From Hermodice carunculata (taxonomy: Eukaryota > Annelida > Polychaeta > Eunicida > Amphinomidae), in assembly GCA_964020975.1 (NCBI GenBank), contig OZ026618.1, positions 38,392,390 to 38,456,389 of the forward strand: 64,000 nucleotides of DNA, given 5' to 3'. The notes below the pieces were generated by a model that was given only the letters and a program-made list of their open reading frames with translations, searched no databases and was not told the DNA's origin. Position numbers and translations under genes: made by a program. Below, one piece after another: positions 1-11,264 of this stretch; the stretch's first letter is position 1; every line of letters starts with the position of its first letter.

Positions 1-84
1 AAAGTTGACAGACTTGGATCGATCATCATAGGAGCTACTCAAGTAGCATGCCTGGAAGGCGTGTTTAGCAGGCAAATAGAGACA

Positions 85-268
<184 letters not shown>

Positions 269-269
269 A

Positions 270-1460
270 ATAACACCGTTTTAGATGAAAATATGCACTG
301 CTTCAGTAAATGTACTAACTGTACATTTGTAGTCAAACATTGTCAGACATGTTAGTAATTAACATGTCCACAATTGCCTGCTAACTTATGTAATTCCCCA
401 TGGTATGTGCACAGCCATGCATAACGTGCAGGTACCATTTTGGTCAGTGAAATCAGGAAAAATGCTTGCACCTGTATATAATGCACAGGTAAAAAATACA
501 AAAGACTAAGAGGCCAAGCATACACGAGGCATCAACCACACATCAGCGAAAAGTGCCCAAAAACCAGCCGTTTGAAAACATCTGGTACTTTTAATGAATT
601 AATTAATCAATTTTTTCCCCAAATACAAACTTTTTTTTGGTCCACAACAAAGTGGTACCCTAGAAACACCCAGGGAAACTGACCAGCACTCTGCCATGCT
701 GGGTGTGGAGATTGTCAGTCATTGACGTTGCCATTGCCACTTTCAGTTTCACTCCACCACACATTCACTTTCATTTACCTTTGCCAGACTCTGTTCATGC
801 ATTGTTATTTCGTTCTGTAAGACAGGATATTTAAACCACAAGAACAGCCAAAGTTGCAACTTGGCCAGGCAGGAAAGTTTGCATAAATTCTGCACATTTT
901 TTTCTTGAAGTTTCCATATGTTACGGTTTCACCCTCTGGTGAGCAAAATGCAAAAATGCCATTGAGATCACAATGAAGACCTGAACCACTGCCCTTGAAG
1001 TTTTCAAGGGAATGATCAGAGTAAAGTTGTTCATAAGCCCTGATTTGTTCGAAAAGTGGGCAAGGAATGCAGGCATGCAAGTCTTGTGATGAAATATGCT
1101 AGTTTTAAGTACATATGAAGACTGTTTCGATGAATGCTTGTGGTGTCGCCCCCCACTACCCATCACCATGACATTTGAAAAATGGCAATCAAGGAGCCAC
1201 AAAAAAATTGTTCTACCTCTGAATAACGCGCACCAAGATTTACAAAAGTAAATTTTACTCAAAAAGTGCACCATAACTACAGTGAATTATGGTATCCCTC
1301 GAGGAATTACAGGAGGTTGTTTGAACTTCACTGTTTTTCAGTTTCTGATCGTTTGCTTTAGGTGGGAGCCATGAAAAGATAGTGCACTGAGTACAACAGA
1401 CACCTCCCCTGTCAATATTTATTTTGATCACCACACAAGTAAAATCAATCAACTTGAATT
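270..1460. other. Unannotated sequence, no gene seen
   Basis: AT-rich sequence without a convincing exon or repeat end. Minus-strand open frames of 91 and 117 codons overlap each other in different frames at 805-1274, with no recognisable domain or start context. I read them as chance openings. Confidence 0.4.
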
Positions 1461-1465
1461 AAAAC

Positions 1466-1555
1466 TGAGTCAACAGATTTCCTTGGGATGGCTGAGGTGC
1501 ACCTGAACTGCCCCAGAGAAAGTGGTTGACCTGGGGCATGCTATTCTGAGGGGGT
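1466..1555 (+). mobile_element. Degenerate family A/C element fragment
   Basis: The segment keeps the two hairpin arms typical of families A and C in worn form: a left arm close to GTCAACAGCTTTCCTTGG and a right arm resembling GAAAGCTGTTGACCTGGG. Flanking TTAA and terminal repeats are not recognisable. It is probably an old decayed copy. Confidence 0.45.
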
Positions 1556-1977
1556 CAATCCGCAATAGCAGGTATCCATAAGTAACTGTGATCATGTGCC
1601 CCCTATCTTGGAACAGGGGATTTGAAAGGAAGGACTCGTGTATTTACAGGGCAGAATGTGTTTTTGTAAGAAAAAAAACACAGTAATCTGAGAAAGCAAA
1701 AGCCCATGAAAAGTCCTTCATATAGTTCAAAACATAAAAAGTTGCTTCATGTATGCTGAATTTTTAATTTGTTTAGCAGAAAATGTGTAATTTTCAGATC
1801 TTTTTGTGACAACATTGCTGCAAGTGCCCTCACCATGGTGGAGGCACACTTCTGTTGCCTTATGACATAGGTAGCAGGAGCAGGTCCCCAGTGACTTACC
1901 AATTCTTCCTATTCTCATTCAAATGTTTTTCATCAACACTTAAATGAACTAAAGTCATAAAAGCAGATAGTATTTAA

Positions 1978-2018
1978 CCTCTGGCCAGTTTTGGCCATTT
2001 TGAGTGGGGAAGGGTCAA
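1978..2018 (-). mobile_element. Solo end of a family C element
   Basis: On the reverse strand this reads as the first 40 bases of family C: a CCCTT(T)CCCC run, CTCAAA, then GGCCAAAACTGGCC, matching the start of the intact copy at 44422. It lies between a TTAA at 1974-1977 and the TTAA that begins the family A copy at 2019. It looks like a residual terminus. Confidence 0.5.
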
Positions 2019-2259
2019 TTAACCCTAAAAGCGCTGATTTACAATTGAGTTAACAGCTTTCCTCGGGGCACTGTGCACTGCATGCAACCTGTCTCAAGGA
2101 AAGCTGTTGACTAAGACTACTTTTTGCTTTAGACTAGGCTTGCTGGTATTTGAATGAAAGGTATCTTCATGAGGAATTTTAATCTTTTAACCATTACATA
2201 TATATCTTTAATGGTAACGAGAAAACAACTGTAGAAGTGATTAGCACTTTAAGGGTTAA
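2019..2259 (+). mobile_element. Family A TTAA inverted-repeat element
   Basis: A non-coding copy of about 233 bp lies between TTAA tetranucleotides at 2019-2022 and 2256-2259. The worn terminal repeats CCCTAAAAGCGCT and AGCACTTTAAGGG correspond to the family consensus CCCTTTCAGTGCC. Near the left end sit hairpin arms AACAGCTTTCCTCGG and AAGGAAAGCTGTTGACT. These are followed by the shared module with GGTATTTGAATGAAAGGT. TTAA duplications with ends starting CCC are typical of piggyBac-type transposons, so a non-autonomous piggyBac relative is the likely class. The divergence suggests age. Confidence 0.65.
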
Positions 2260-3263
2260 TATGACTGGTACATGTAAGGTACTGAGAGACGACACATCCA
2301 TGAGCCTTCCTTGGGCTCCATCTCATCCCAGATCCCACACTTTTAGCCCTGCTTGATACCAGCCTTATCCACCACTCATCTTGAGATCCTATCGCCAGAG
2401 CTCTTAAGATGTTTGCCCCCCTTTTTTTAAAGCCAGGGAAGGAACCTAGGACAGCCTTTTACTGAAATGGGAAGAATTTCCAGTGAAAGGGCAGCACTTC
2501 ATGTTTGGCCAAATACACAGTCACGATATTTACTCTGCAGGTGAAAATAGTCGAAAAAGAACTAGCATAAAGGTGTTAAATTATGACCACTTACACATCA
2601 ATAAAAGGACAGGAATTTAGGAGAGGCCCAAAACGTAACCTGCAACCACCAAACATTCTTGAAACCTACTCTTCCTCATCTGACATCCACCTGAGGAAGA
2701 AACTTAAAGCATACGCTGTCAGAGCTTACATACCTGAGAATGCAGTGCAGGCTGATCCTGTTTAGTGTTAAATGATACTGTGTCACTGTATCAATGGAAA
2801 AGGTTTCTTGTAAATCTGGAGCTGCGATGAGTTCAGATGTACAGGAGTCTCTCCACCATAGCACAAGGCTGTACTGTGTGGCCACAGGGCAACAGATACC
2901 CTGGGTCACATGCTCAGCTGACTGTGAAAGGGGGTCTGGGGCTACACCCCTTTTTCTCGTGAAATAGAGGTACACTTTCTCTTTTAAAATCTATTTACAC
3001 AACTTCTAAATGTGTTGTTTTCTGTGTGTAATTGTCCTCTTGATTTTTTCTTTTTTGTAAGCAACATGATTTGTGCAGTTTGTTTTGAAAATTCTGACAT
3101 GAAATTTCAGTAAATCCATATCTGTATTTTCCACTTTCCCAGACCATCAGCCAACTGTATCTTTTAACATTCTTGCAAGAAAATATGTTAGCAGGCAATA
3201 CCTCTATCAGATAAAATTAACCTGGGAATAGCATATCCAACTTGCTCACAAACAGAATCTTTA
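2260..3263. other. Unannotated sequence, no gene seen
   Basis: A 60-codon plus-strand frame at 2583-2765 is basic and serine-rich but matches no family I know and has no clear splice signals. The remainder is AT-rich and apparently single copy. Confidence 0.35.
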
Positions 3264-3267
3264 CCCC

Positions 3268-3502
3268 TTAACCCGACAGAAACCAACTGGTGGTTAAATT
3301 GTTTCTGGTTCAATGTTTTTGACCAATTTCCGAGGTAATGGAAAATTATTTGAATGAGAATTGTAGATCAGATTGATCAAGCTATAGCATGCCCCGGGTT
3401 AAGCTTTCCTTGATAAGATTGGGCTCTTAAGTACCCACCCCATGCCCAGGAAAGCTGTTGACTCAGACTTATACAGTCTTAAATCATGGAGGAAAGGGTT
3501 CA
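3268..3502 (+). mobile_element. Family C TTAA inverted-repeat element
   Basis: It begins TTAACCCGACAGAAACC and ends GGAAAGGGTTCAA, so the right TTAA is mutated to TTCA. It shares with other C copies the module around TGACCAATTTCCGAGGTAATGG, AATTGTAGATCAGATTGATC and the right hairpin arm GCCCAGGAAAGCTGTTGACT. The left arm (AAGCTTTCCTTGATAAG) is badly worn, so the hairpin is imperfect. Confidence 0.6.
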
Positions 3503-3594
3503 AGTTCACAGATACTGGTTAGAAAACAACTGTTGAAACAATTTGAGACAATGTGTGGGTTTAGTTATGATGGAGCAGTCCAGTTCATTACTTC

Positions 3595-3669
3595 ATGTCC
3601 AAGTCAACAGCTTTCCATGGCATGGGTTTGGCACTGAGCTGTTAACCTAGTCTGGATTTACGGGGTTAA
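3595..3669 (+). mobile_element. Family C element fragment
   Basis: A right-end fragment: the hairpin left arm GTCAACAGCTTTCCATGGCA is followed by a shortened partner and ends in GGGGTTAAT. The left terminus is missing. Confidence 0.45.
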
Positions 3670-4679
3670 TGCAAGTACATGTAGCCACAAACCCAGTCTG
3701 AATTCAGAGGGGTTTTTTTCTCCATTGCTTGGCAAGTATTCTCTGGGTGCCACAAGGACAGCTGGAGCATGACTCACCAGGTGCTGTGAAAATCACCGGC
3801 CAAGGCATTTACCAAAGTAATACATATAGTACCATACTGAAGTCAAATCATAAACACAGGGGCAACTTTACACTGTCACTAACAGGTTTTTCATTTAAAA
3901 TATAGACACAGATCTTATACTTTTCACTCATAAAAAATAAGTCAAATGATAAGCCTATTTATTATGTTGTATATCCCCATAAGAGCACAACTTCCAGTCT
4001 GATCCCTGAGTAGCACAAAATTAAGCGCCACAATCACCAAAGCATGTAACAGAACAACAGCAAAAATTATTGTACGATTTGGAAGCCAAATAACAGGAAA
4101 TTATTTAAAATAATATGACCAAATATTTTGGGATCTTTTCCAGCCAGTGGCATTTTGGCTACTCGTAGGAAGCCACATTGAGCCATCTGGCCTCTAGTAA
4201 GAGTTCTCACTGTCCCCACTGTGCTGTGCTGTAGCCTAAGAACTTGAGAAACAGGAAGTAGATATAAATTTCTTCCATACAATGGGCAAGGACAAGAACA
4301 GAAGGTTCAAGAACTGGCTAAAAGAGGGCACTGCAGTCAGTGGAGGGCTAGGGTTGTGTATTCCCATTACTTTACATTGTAATTTGCAACTTAATAACTT
4401 GAAAACAACTGCACATAGAAACACTAAAATTTCAGACAATAAATCTAGCTGCATAACTAAATACCTCAGAAAAATCATATAACCACAGCTACTAAAGGGA
4501 CTGGTTTATTTAAGGTTGCTTTAACATACAAATTAATGGGAATACACAGCTCTAGCCCTCCCAATGTTTGTGTATTCAGTTGTGTATTGGGGCGAAAACA
4601 CACCTTGGAGCTAATTGTGACCTTTCCTATTGGGCTGGTTGTACTTTATTGTTCATAATGTTGACAGTCAAAGTACTAC
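3670..4679. other. Unannotated sequence, no gene seen
   Basis: AT-rich. Opposing open frames at 4236-4482 cover the same bases on both strands and neither resembles a protein family. At 4265-4380 and 4496-4560 there are similar stretches in opposite orientation (mirrored phrases around TGTGTATTCCCATTA), which may mark a decayed inverted-repeat element. Confidence 0.3.
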
Positions 4680-4880
4680 TTTATAGACATGTCAACAGCT
4701 TTCATTAGTGCACTTTTGGCCACAATCAAGTTGTTGACTTAGACTGTTTACTTTTTCTGGAACTGACAAATTTATACTAGGCATGCCAGTACCTGAATGC
4801 GAGGCCTTTCACTATATGGGGCTTTGAAGGTGGTATTGTTATAATAATTCAGGTAAGTGGCTGGCACTCAAAGGGTGAAT
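4680..4880 (+). mobile_element. Family A element, left end lost
   Basis: It contains the hairpin left arm TGTCAACAGCTTTCATTAGTG and the right arm CAAGTTGTTGACTTAGACTG. The module AGGCATGCCAGTACCTGAAT follows, and the right terminus TGGCACTCAAAGGGTGAAT is a mutated version of the usual TTGGCACTGAAAGGGTTAA. No left TTAA is visible. Confidence 0.55.
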
Positions 4881-5252
4881 TGGTGGACCATGGACTGCAT
4901 CCTGCTTGAAGTGCTGGTATGAGTCTAAATATACGTGTCCATAGGTGGGAACCATTGTCATTTCTACGAATATCTCTTAGAAATGTAAACAAAAGGTCAA
5001 ACTATTGAAACTGAATGTAAAAAGCCCGCATGTGAAAACTTCTTTGTTCCTCTTACAAATTCAAGGGTATGTCTCAATTAAGCAACTATAATGAGATTTG
5101 ATGAGGTGTCCTTCACCATGGGTCCTTTCAGTGAGGTCTTGGAACAATTTGACCCAGGATAAGAGGCAGATTTGTGGGACAGACCGGCCAGACGCCGTTG
5201 AAGTGAAACAACATAAACATTAACAGAGCAAAAAAATTGTTTTCTTCAGTAA

Positions 5253-5420
5253 TATAAGAAACTTTTTTTGAAACAAGATATGGAAAATCTTGGCAGTGAG
5301 AGAGGATTTTTTTCCCTTGAAACAAGTATATTGAAAACATATATATGTACATCTATTTTCTTCTTTATAACAGAAAAATTGTTGTTATTTTTAGAAAAAG
5401 TAGAATACTTTTCTTTGTTA
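5253..5420 (+). repeat. Dispersed repeat, copy 1 of a pair
   Basis: This 170-bp stretch aligns by eye with 13125-13305. Shared phrases include TTTTTTTGAAAC, AAAATCTTGG, GAGGATTTTTTT, ATATTTA-like spacers, TTTCTTCTTTATAACA, and AGAATACTTTTCT followed by TTATCT. The repeat class is unknown. Its minus-strand open frames (5128-5488) are not genes. Confidence 0.5.
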
Positions 5421-5644
5421 TCTAACTCAAGATAATGATGTTTTACTGTGATCAGACAACCCAAACTTGAGCAGTGCTCAACCTGCATTAACAGTCAGAA
5501 ATAATAATTGAACTGACAATCAACTTTCTCTTAATCATTGTAATTTAATGTAGTTTGAATTAAAGATGATTCCAAATACATGTACTGCATGGTATTAATA
5601 TACATGTACTGTAACATGTACGCTAGTTTTTCTTTTGAAAGACT

Positions 5645-5963
5645 GCTCATTTGGGAGACCACCTGCATCCTGTGACCTTTGTTTACCGCGCAAATGCACC
5701 TTTTAATGATAATTTACCTCTTTTGGCAGACCACCTACAGAACCTGGCCAGTGACCACCCAAAAAGACACCAAAGAGGCCCACTTATGCACCCAGAAATC
5801 CCTTATAAGGCCACCTCAAATGCAGCCAAAAAGTGGCCTTATAAGAAGGGTGCTCTCTCTTGAAGAGGAGAATATAATGGAAATACCATACTTTGTGCAC
5901 AAGAATGCTGGCCTGAGGGGTGGCCTCTGGTGACAGGGGCCTGATAAGAGGGGGACCACTGTA
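5645..5963 (+). mobile_element. Mariner-like MITE (CAGTGGT family), worn
   Basis: The right end GGGGGACCACTGTA matches the terminus of the better preserved copy at 46263-46441. The left part carries TTTGGGAGACCACCTG and the interior has repeated GACCACCT and GGCCTTATAAGA phrases. A TA target site fits a Tc1/mariner-type origin. The 70- and 84-codon frames across it are incidental. Confidence 0.5.
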
Positions 5964-6257
5964 CAGTGAAACATCACAAAAATGACAGCATCTGTTCCTT
6001 GAAATTGTGTCTGATAACTGAATATGTCAGATAAATGAATCACATAACACAGGAAATGTACTTTTTTTTCCTTTTTATGTGTATGAATATTTTGGATATC
6101 TGAGCGTCGTTGTAATGAGTTTTGAGCATTTTAATCAGTAAATGCATGAATGCAAGATGGAATGGGGTCAAAAAGCATATACAACCACTTATAAATCTAA
6201 ATTATGGATGGGAATTCAAAGTAGTGGTTAGTCGTTGGGCTGGTGGTATGAGTTAAC

Positions 6258-6330
6258 CCTTTGGGAGACCACCTGGTTTATGTGACCACTTCTTTGATGA
6301 CACTTGGGGAGGTCTCAAAGTAGGGACTAC
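6258..6330 (+). mobile_element. Fragment of the mariner-like MITE
   Basis: It contains CTTTGGGAGACCACCTGGTT and GGGGAGGTCTCAAAGTAGGG, facing each other as in the CAGTGGT-family copies at 5645 and 46263, and ends in ACTACTGCA. No clean target site remains. Confidence 0.4.
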
Positions 6331-6334
6331 TGCA

Positions 6335-6545
6335 CAAATTGTCAGGGTTTTTGCATTTCTGGCATTTAACTGAAGTTTTAATTTCAGTATTTTGGAAACA
6401 GTTAAAAAAAACTGTTTCATTATGTTTTTATTTTCACAGTTTGTTTGTTTTGGGTTTTTTTTTGTTTTTTGTTTTTTGTTTTTTGTTGTTGTTGTCATCA
6501 GCAAAATTATCAAAAATAAAAACACAGCAAAATTAAGTGAATTTA
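6335..6545 (+). repeat. GCGAAATTAAG-type dispersed repeat
   Basis: It shares GCATTTCTGGCATTTAACTG, TTAATTTCAGTATTTTGG and a terminal AACACAGCAAAATTAAGTGA stretch with copies near 11085, 29570 and 41455. The inner part is T-rich and slipped. It is probably an inverted-repeat MITE, but I did not establish its ends. Confidence 0.45.
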
Positions 6546-7205
6546 TAGAAGCTGGCCAGGCCTTTTGGTATCCTCTACTTGGGCCTTAGGATGACACCAC
6601 CTCCTAAAACAACTATTTTACCATAATGTGGAATTCCTCATGTACGCATCCCCAGAATATCCATTTTTAAATCACTTTCCCCTGAAAGAAATGAAAAAAA
6701 TGGCCGTATCCTCTCTGTGCCCAATACAATATTACTCTTCCTGAATATGTGTGTCATTAAACAGATACAAGTTAAGCATAAATTGCACGTTTCATACATT
6801 TGAAAGGTGAATAGGTACATGTATACAACACATTTTCAGAGGTTTTTTTTACATGTTACAGTGATGACTACATAAATCTTTATGAACAGACAGACCCTAA
6901 GCTGACCCTCACATTCCAGTATAAGTGTATGGAGTGGGTAGATTCAAACTACAACTGATTGCACACCTGGGTAAATAAGGAACATCACATGACAAGACAC
7001 AATTATTATTCCACTCCTGAAAACACCCCTCATTTCTTGGCCATTTGGTGCCCTCAACACCACAGTTCAATGTCCAACTCTTCCAAGGTGACCCTGTGGG
7101 ATTTGCGTTTATGCTTATTAACCCCCCTCCCTCGGGATTAACCCCTCTCGTGCCAATGTGTGTGGGTTTTTTTTTTTTAGCTGTTTTTCTGCACCTATGG
7201 TACGG
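6546..7205. other. Unannotated sequence, no gene seen
   Basis: AT-rich, with a TACATGTA octamer near 6817 and a T-run near 7170. At 7138-7165 a solitary TTAACCCCTCTCGTGCCAA resembles a family A left terminus without the rest of the element. Confidence 0.35.
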
Positions 7206-7609
7206 TTAACTCATTGTGTCCCAGTACCGGAGTTTTTCTACACATTTAGCTAGGAGTGAAGCACAGACTGCTGAAGCCAATTCTTCACAGAAGGAGCTTT
7301 CACTCAAGTGTCAACATGGGCATTCCCAAGTACATTTTCCTCTTAGTGGTCATTTGTCACAGGCAATTCAGAAGCCACAAAACTTTAACATAGCATGTAA
7401 TTTGCATGCATTTTCTATGGGTCCAAATACATTTCTATCAGTGAAAAGCAACGACAGATGGCTTTTCATAAGGAGACTTCATTCAGTGGTTTTTGCATTG
7501 CCTGGCAAGTCATGCTGCAGTTGCTGAACAAGCAGCTGCAGCATGACATGCCAGGCAATGCAAAAACCACTGACCGATGTGTTTATAACCCTGGCATGCA
7601 ATTGTTAAC
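7206..7609 (+). mobile_element. Family B-like long element with long hairpin
   Basis: It starts TTAACTCATTGTGTCCCAGTA and ends at a TTAA at 7606-7609, giving about 396 bp. It is longer than other B copies. At 7479-7575 two arms of about 40 bases pair almost perfectly: GTGGTTTTTGCATTGCCTGG on the left and CCAGGCAATGCAAAAACCAC on the right, with CATGCTGCAG inside. An insertion or divergent subfamily explains the extra length. The 103- and 81-codon frames are passengers. Confidence 0.55.
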
Positions 7610-7728
7610 ATGGCAATTTTCGGCTCTTCATCACAGCAGTCAGTGGAAGAAATGTGCTTCGAATATAATTCATAGTTTCTTTCCAAAACTGTCCCAAAAA
7701 TAAAGTATAAAAAAAAAAGTCTTGTAAT

Positions 7729-7976
7729 TTAACCCTTTCAGTGCCAAAATTTGGACTGAGTAAACAGCTTTTCTCGTTGTGCATTGGGTGCAATGTGCCC
7801 AATGCGCACTGAGAAAAGCTGTTGACCTGGGGTATTCTCTCTGGAACTATGGACATACTGGTATTTGAATGAAAGGTCTTTTTACGAGGAATATGAATCC
7901 GGGATCCTTATGTTAATTCAGACCTGTCTGACTTGAGTAAATTGACTTTAGACCTGATTGGCACTGAAAGAGTTAA
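7729..7976 (+). mobile_element. Family A element, well preserved
   Basis: This is the best reference copy of family A: 240 bp between TTAA at 7729-7732 and 7973-7976. The terminal repeats are CCCTTTCAGTGCCAA and TTGGCACTGAAAGAG. The order from the left is terminal repeat, hairpin (arms AACAGCTTTTCTCG and GAGAAAAGCTGTTGACC around a GCATTGGGTGCAATG centre), the module ACTGGTATTTGAATGAAAGG, a TTTTTACGAGGAA phrase, an ATTCAGA phrase and the right repeat. It has no coding capacity. Mobilisation by a piggyBac-type transposase supplied elsewhere is inferred. Confidence 0.8.
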
Positions 7977-8830
7977 TACTAACAGATCAAACATTTAGTC
8001 ATTTCCTGAGGAAAAGTAAAGACTTATGAAAGAGAGGCAGACACTTAGGTACATGTAGCATTTCTACAGTTTATTGACATCTATCAAAAACCGTCACAAT
8101 GGTTTGTCTGGTCTTAGGTGTGTAAACCCAGCATAATGCTTTCTGGCTATGCCTGGGTAAATCTCCAACTTTTTTTTAAAATGACATCTTTAACTTCTTT
8201 TTTTTTTTTTTGTATCCTTACATGCATCAAGGTGAGTGAACCATTCATAGTCCCTGAACACACTGAGTTGTATTTTCCCCTGTTGAGAGCCAACAAAATA
8301 ATGTAGTCCCACTTCAATACTGCTACAAAGTAGCTCGTTACTCTATCAATCAAGATACAATGTGGACACTCCACACTTCATTTCCACATAACTTTCTCAA
8401 GGGCATTTTTCTACCAAAGTTTTGCCATTGAAGTACGTTCCTGGATGGCCTCACCAGATGTTTACACTATAGCCCTTCAACACTTTCATTCTTTGTTTTA
8501 ACCATTTATTTTACCTGGAACACTTTATGTTACCTTTAACTCTTTGCTTTATCATTAACCCTATCAGCTGGAAAAAAAAACTGAGTCAGCAATTTTCATC
8601 ATGTTTTCAATCATCACATACAAACAGAAAAGAAATATTGATTCAATAAAAAAGATTCCTGATTACTGAAAAGTTACTGCAACATATGCAATAACATCAC
8701 TCACTCCACAACTTTTTTTTCCCCATTTATAATGCCAAATGCACACATATCAAATTATCTACATTTTTAATGTTTTTTAGCAGAAGATAAAAAGCAACAG
8801 AAGGAATGTACCTAAGATTCCTGATTTTAC
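7977..8830. other. Unannotated sequence, no gene seen
   Basis: AT-rich sequence with T and A runs, a TACATGTA at about 8050, and no repeat boundary or coding segment that I can defend. Confidence 0.35.
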
Positions 8831-8831
8831 T

Positions 8832-8950
8832 ACAGTGATACCTGCTTTAAAAGTCCCCCCTGACTGCGTGCAACAAATAGTCTCTTTTTACAGGTGGTCT
8901 TACGTTACAGGTTAGCTTATGAGAGACATAAATTCTAGTGTCATAAAAGG
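8832..8950 (+). mobile_element. Left part of a CAGTG-type MITE
   Basis: It opens ACAGTGATACCTGCTTTAAA, similar to TACAGTGGTACCTCTCTTGA at 46261, and contains AGTCTCTTTTTACAGGTGGT. It runs into the family A copy at 8957 without a recognisable right end. Confidence 0.35.
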
Positions 8951-8956
8951 GTGGTT

Positions 8957-9219
8957 TTAACCCTGCCAGTGCCAACTGCGGCTAAAGACTAACTACTTCA
9001 AACCACATCCCTGTTAAAACAAACAGCTCTGAATTAATAATGCTGCTTGATTTATGTTCCTTGTTAAAAGACCTTTCACTCAAGTACCAGCATGCCTGAT
9101 TTCACACAGAACATAATAGTCCCGGTCAATAGCTTTCCTTGGTGCACTTTGGGAGCATAACCAAAGCACACCAATAGAAGCTGTTGACTCAGTCCAGACT
9201 GTGACACTGAAAGGGTTAA
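8957..9219 (-). mobile_element. Family A element, reverse orientation
   Basis: TTAA occurs at 8957-8960 and 9216-9219 with ends CCCTGCCAGTGCCAA and GACACTGAAAGGG. In this orientation the module ACCTTTCACTCAAGTACCAG precedes the hairpin, whose arms are GTCAATAGCTTTCCTTGGTG and a worn AATAGAAGCTGTTGACTC. It contains the AGCTCTGAATTAATAATGCT segment typical of reversed A copies. Confidence 0.7.
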
Positions 9220-10150
9220 AACAATATAGTTTCTCATGAGGCATGGACTTGAGGGGAGGTATGACTGTACCACAAAAAATTCTTCAACAAGGTATCAGAT
9301 TAATCAGTTTGTCCTGTTCTGTTTCTTTTTTTTTTTTTTTTTTTATTTGGTTTGTTTCCCATAAAGTCATTCACTTTTTAACTGAGAAGAAAATAAACAT
9401 CAGTCATGACAGGACATGTATGTTTTCATAACATTCAAAACAATGTCAAAGTTTGAATGGAGCTTGTAATGGGTACTCTGTAGTGTGATAAGAGCCCAGG
9501 GGCAGAATTTTCCTCATGTTTTGGGTCATTCAAAGCCAGCAAAGGGCATCTTGGGAATGGTTGTGGACTTAGCTTCTGTGGCAGAAATAGGGTTAAGTTT
9601 TTCTTTTTGCCCCTTTTTTATATCTTTTCTATGGTAGAAATGGGGTTACTATTTTACCCTAGTTTCTACACACTCATACTAAAACCTGACAAACTACATA
9701 TATGTCAGAGACATTACATGCCTATCAAAGCATGTCTTTTGGATGCAGATAGAAGTCTTCTTGCCTAGGGCATTCTGTCAACAATGATTCTGGTCCATAT
9801 ATTTGCAGTCACCTGGAAATAACATATTTATGTCATGAATATACAATTACAGCTGTGTAGATCCATGCAAAACCATACTTGTGTGTGAATTTGCTTCAGT
9901 AAGGTTTTACTAAAAGTGCCCACATACAGAGAAAAAAAAGCTTTCCATCAAGGCAGATTCATACAGAGCAGTGCATGTGTGGCCAGTCTCTGGACCCATG
10001 GAAAACACTGCCCCCTTAAGGCATTACTAGAAACTAAAATTCCAGCCCATTGCCACATATCCTTAGGATGTCAAGATATTTGACAGGCAATATCTGGTAA
10101 AATGACACTAACCACGATGTGTGCAACCTTTTATATACACAACCAATAAA
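9220..10150. other. Unannotated sequence, no gene seen
   Basis: AT-rich, with a T tract at 9328-9345. The related short phrases AGGGTTAAGTTTTTC and GGGGTTACTATTTTACCC are loosely repeated at 9590-9660. No exon is supported. Confidence 0.35.
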
Positions 10151-10157
10151 GCCAGGA

Positions 10158-10222
10158 ACTGCCATTTGACCTGCATGTATGTTGACCTCCGTAATGGGGT
10201 CCGTGACCTGGGTCAAAGGTCA
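10158..10222 (+). promoter_or_regulatory. Nuclear-receptor half-site cluster with DR1
   Basis: The sequence GGGTCAAAGGTCA at 10210-10222 is a direct repeat of two AGGTCA-type half-sites separated by one base (DR1), the classical motif for HNF4, RXR heterodimers and COUP-TF receptors. Upstream within 60 bases are TTTGACCTG, GTTGACCTCC and GTGACCTGGGTCA. The motif match is seen; receptor binding is inference, and a single DR1 arises by chance in long sequences. Confidence 0.4.
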
Positions 10223-11080
10223 AGATTAAAATAAAAAACTGCTTCTCATCACCCCAGGACTACCAACATTTAAAAAAAAAAAAAAAAAATGTGGAAATTG
10301 GGATATACTTTTTTTCAAAATTCCTTTCATAATTTTCCTAACAAAAGTTAAAAAAAAAACAACAACAAAAACAAACAAATGCAGCAACATGCCCATTCTT
10401 TACTCTTTCTCTTAAAATCTCTAAATGAAATTTGATCCCTTTATTTGGTCACCTTTTAGTCAATTTTGCACACACATTTGTCCACTTGTTTAAAAGGAGG
10501 AAAAATGTTGGTCACTGGGTGCCATATTTTGATTTTAACTAAATTAAAATCTACCCCACCAATCTTATGTGAATTAATATGTTATGGACGTGGTAAGAAT
10601 ATAAAACCATTATAAAATTGATTGGCAGGGAGGTTTGTCAATCAATCAAGCTTATCATAACAAATTGTACAGTCGATTAATCTCTGATGTTTGCTTCATA
10701 TTTGTCTGATTTTTTTCCTGCTGATGAAAATGATGAAAGACTTGACAATGAAGCATCAAAATAATGACACTCAGATATAAGAAGTTCACTTGACAACATG
10801 TTTCGACTTAAGGTCAAATTCATGAGCTAATTGAATCATTTATCAGACAAGCACAAATATATGACATATTTGGCAGGTAACAGATGGTGTCATTGTAATA
10901 AGGTTTCAATGAATTAGTCACATTATGAAAAGGTTTCACTGTATTATTCATATTAGAACAAAGTTTTACTGTATCACTCGCTTTATGATCTTTGATTGTG
11001 CATCTATTCCTGTAAACATCATTTGATTTCAATGCATGCATATGCTGCAAATGTACTTGTTAATATTTTCATGTTCATAA
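10223..11080. other. Unannotated sequence, no gene seen
   Basis: A-rich runs at 10270-10289 and 10351-10378. Between 10900 and 10990 a loosely repeated phrase (GGTTTCACTGTATTA-like, three times with a period near 35-37) suggests a short decayed tandem repeat. Confidence 0.35.
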
Positions 11081-11084
11081 ATTT

Positions 11085-11225
11085 TCAGGCTTTTTGGGAT
11101 TTCAAGCATTTAACTGAAGTATTAATTTCACTAATTTGGACATAGTTGTTGTGCGACAATGTTAAACACACCATTCCATTGTGTATTTATTTTTATGATT
11201 TTGTGCCATCAGGGAAATAAGTGAA
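11085..11225 (+). repeat. GCGAAATTAAG-type dispersed repeat fragment
   Basis: It shares the phrase GCATTTAACTGAAGTATTAA and ATTTCACTAATTTGGACATA with copies at 6335, 29570 and 41455, and ends in a GCCATCAGGGAAATAAGTGA motif similar to CATCAGCGAAATAAGCGA at 29712. Confidence 0.45.
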
Positions 11226-11264
11226 AACTGGACATACTTTCAACACACAGCCTTGACTGAAGGG

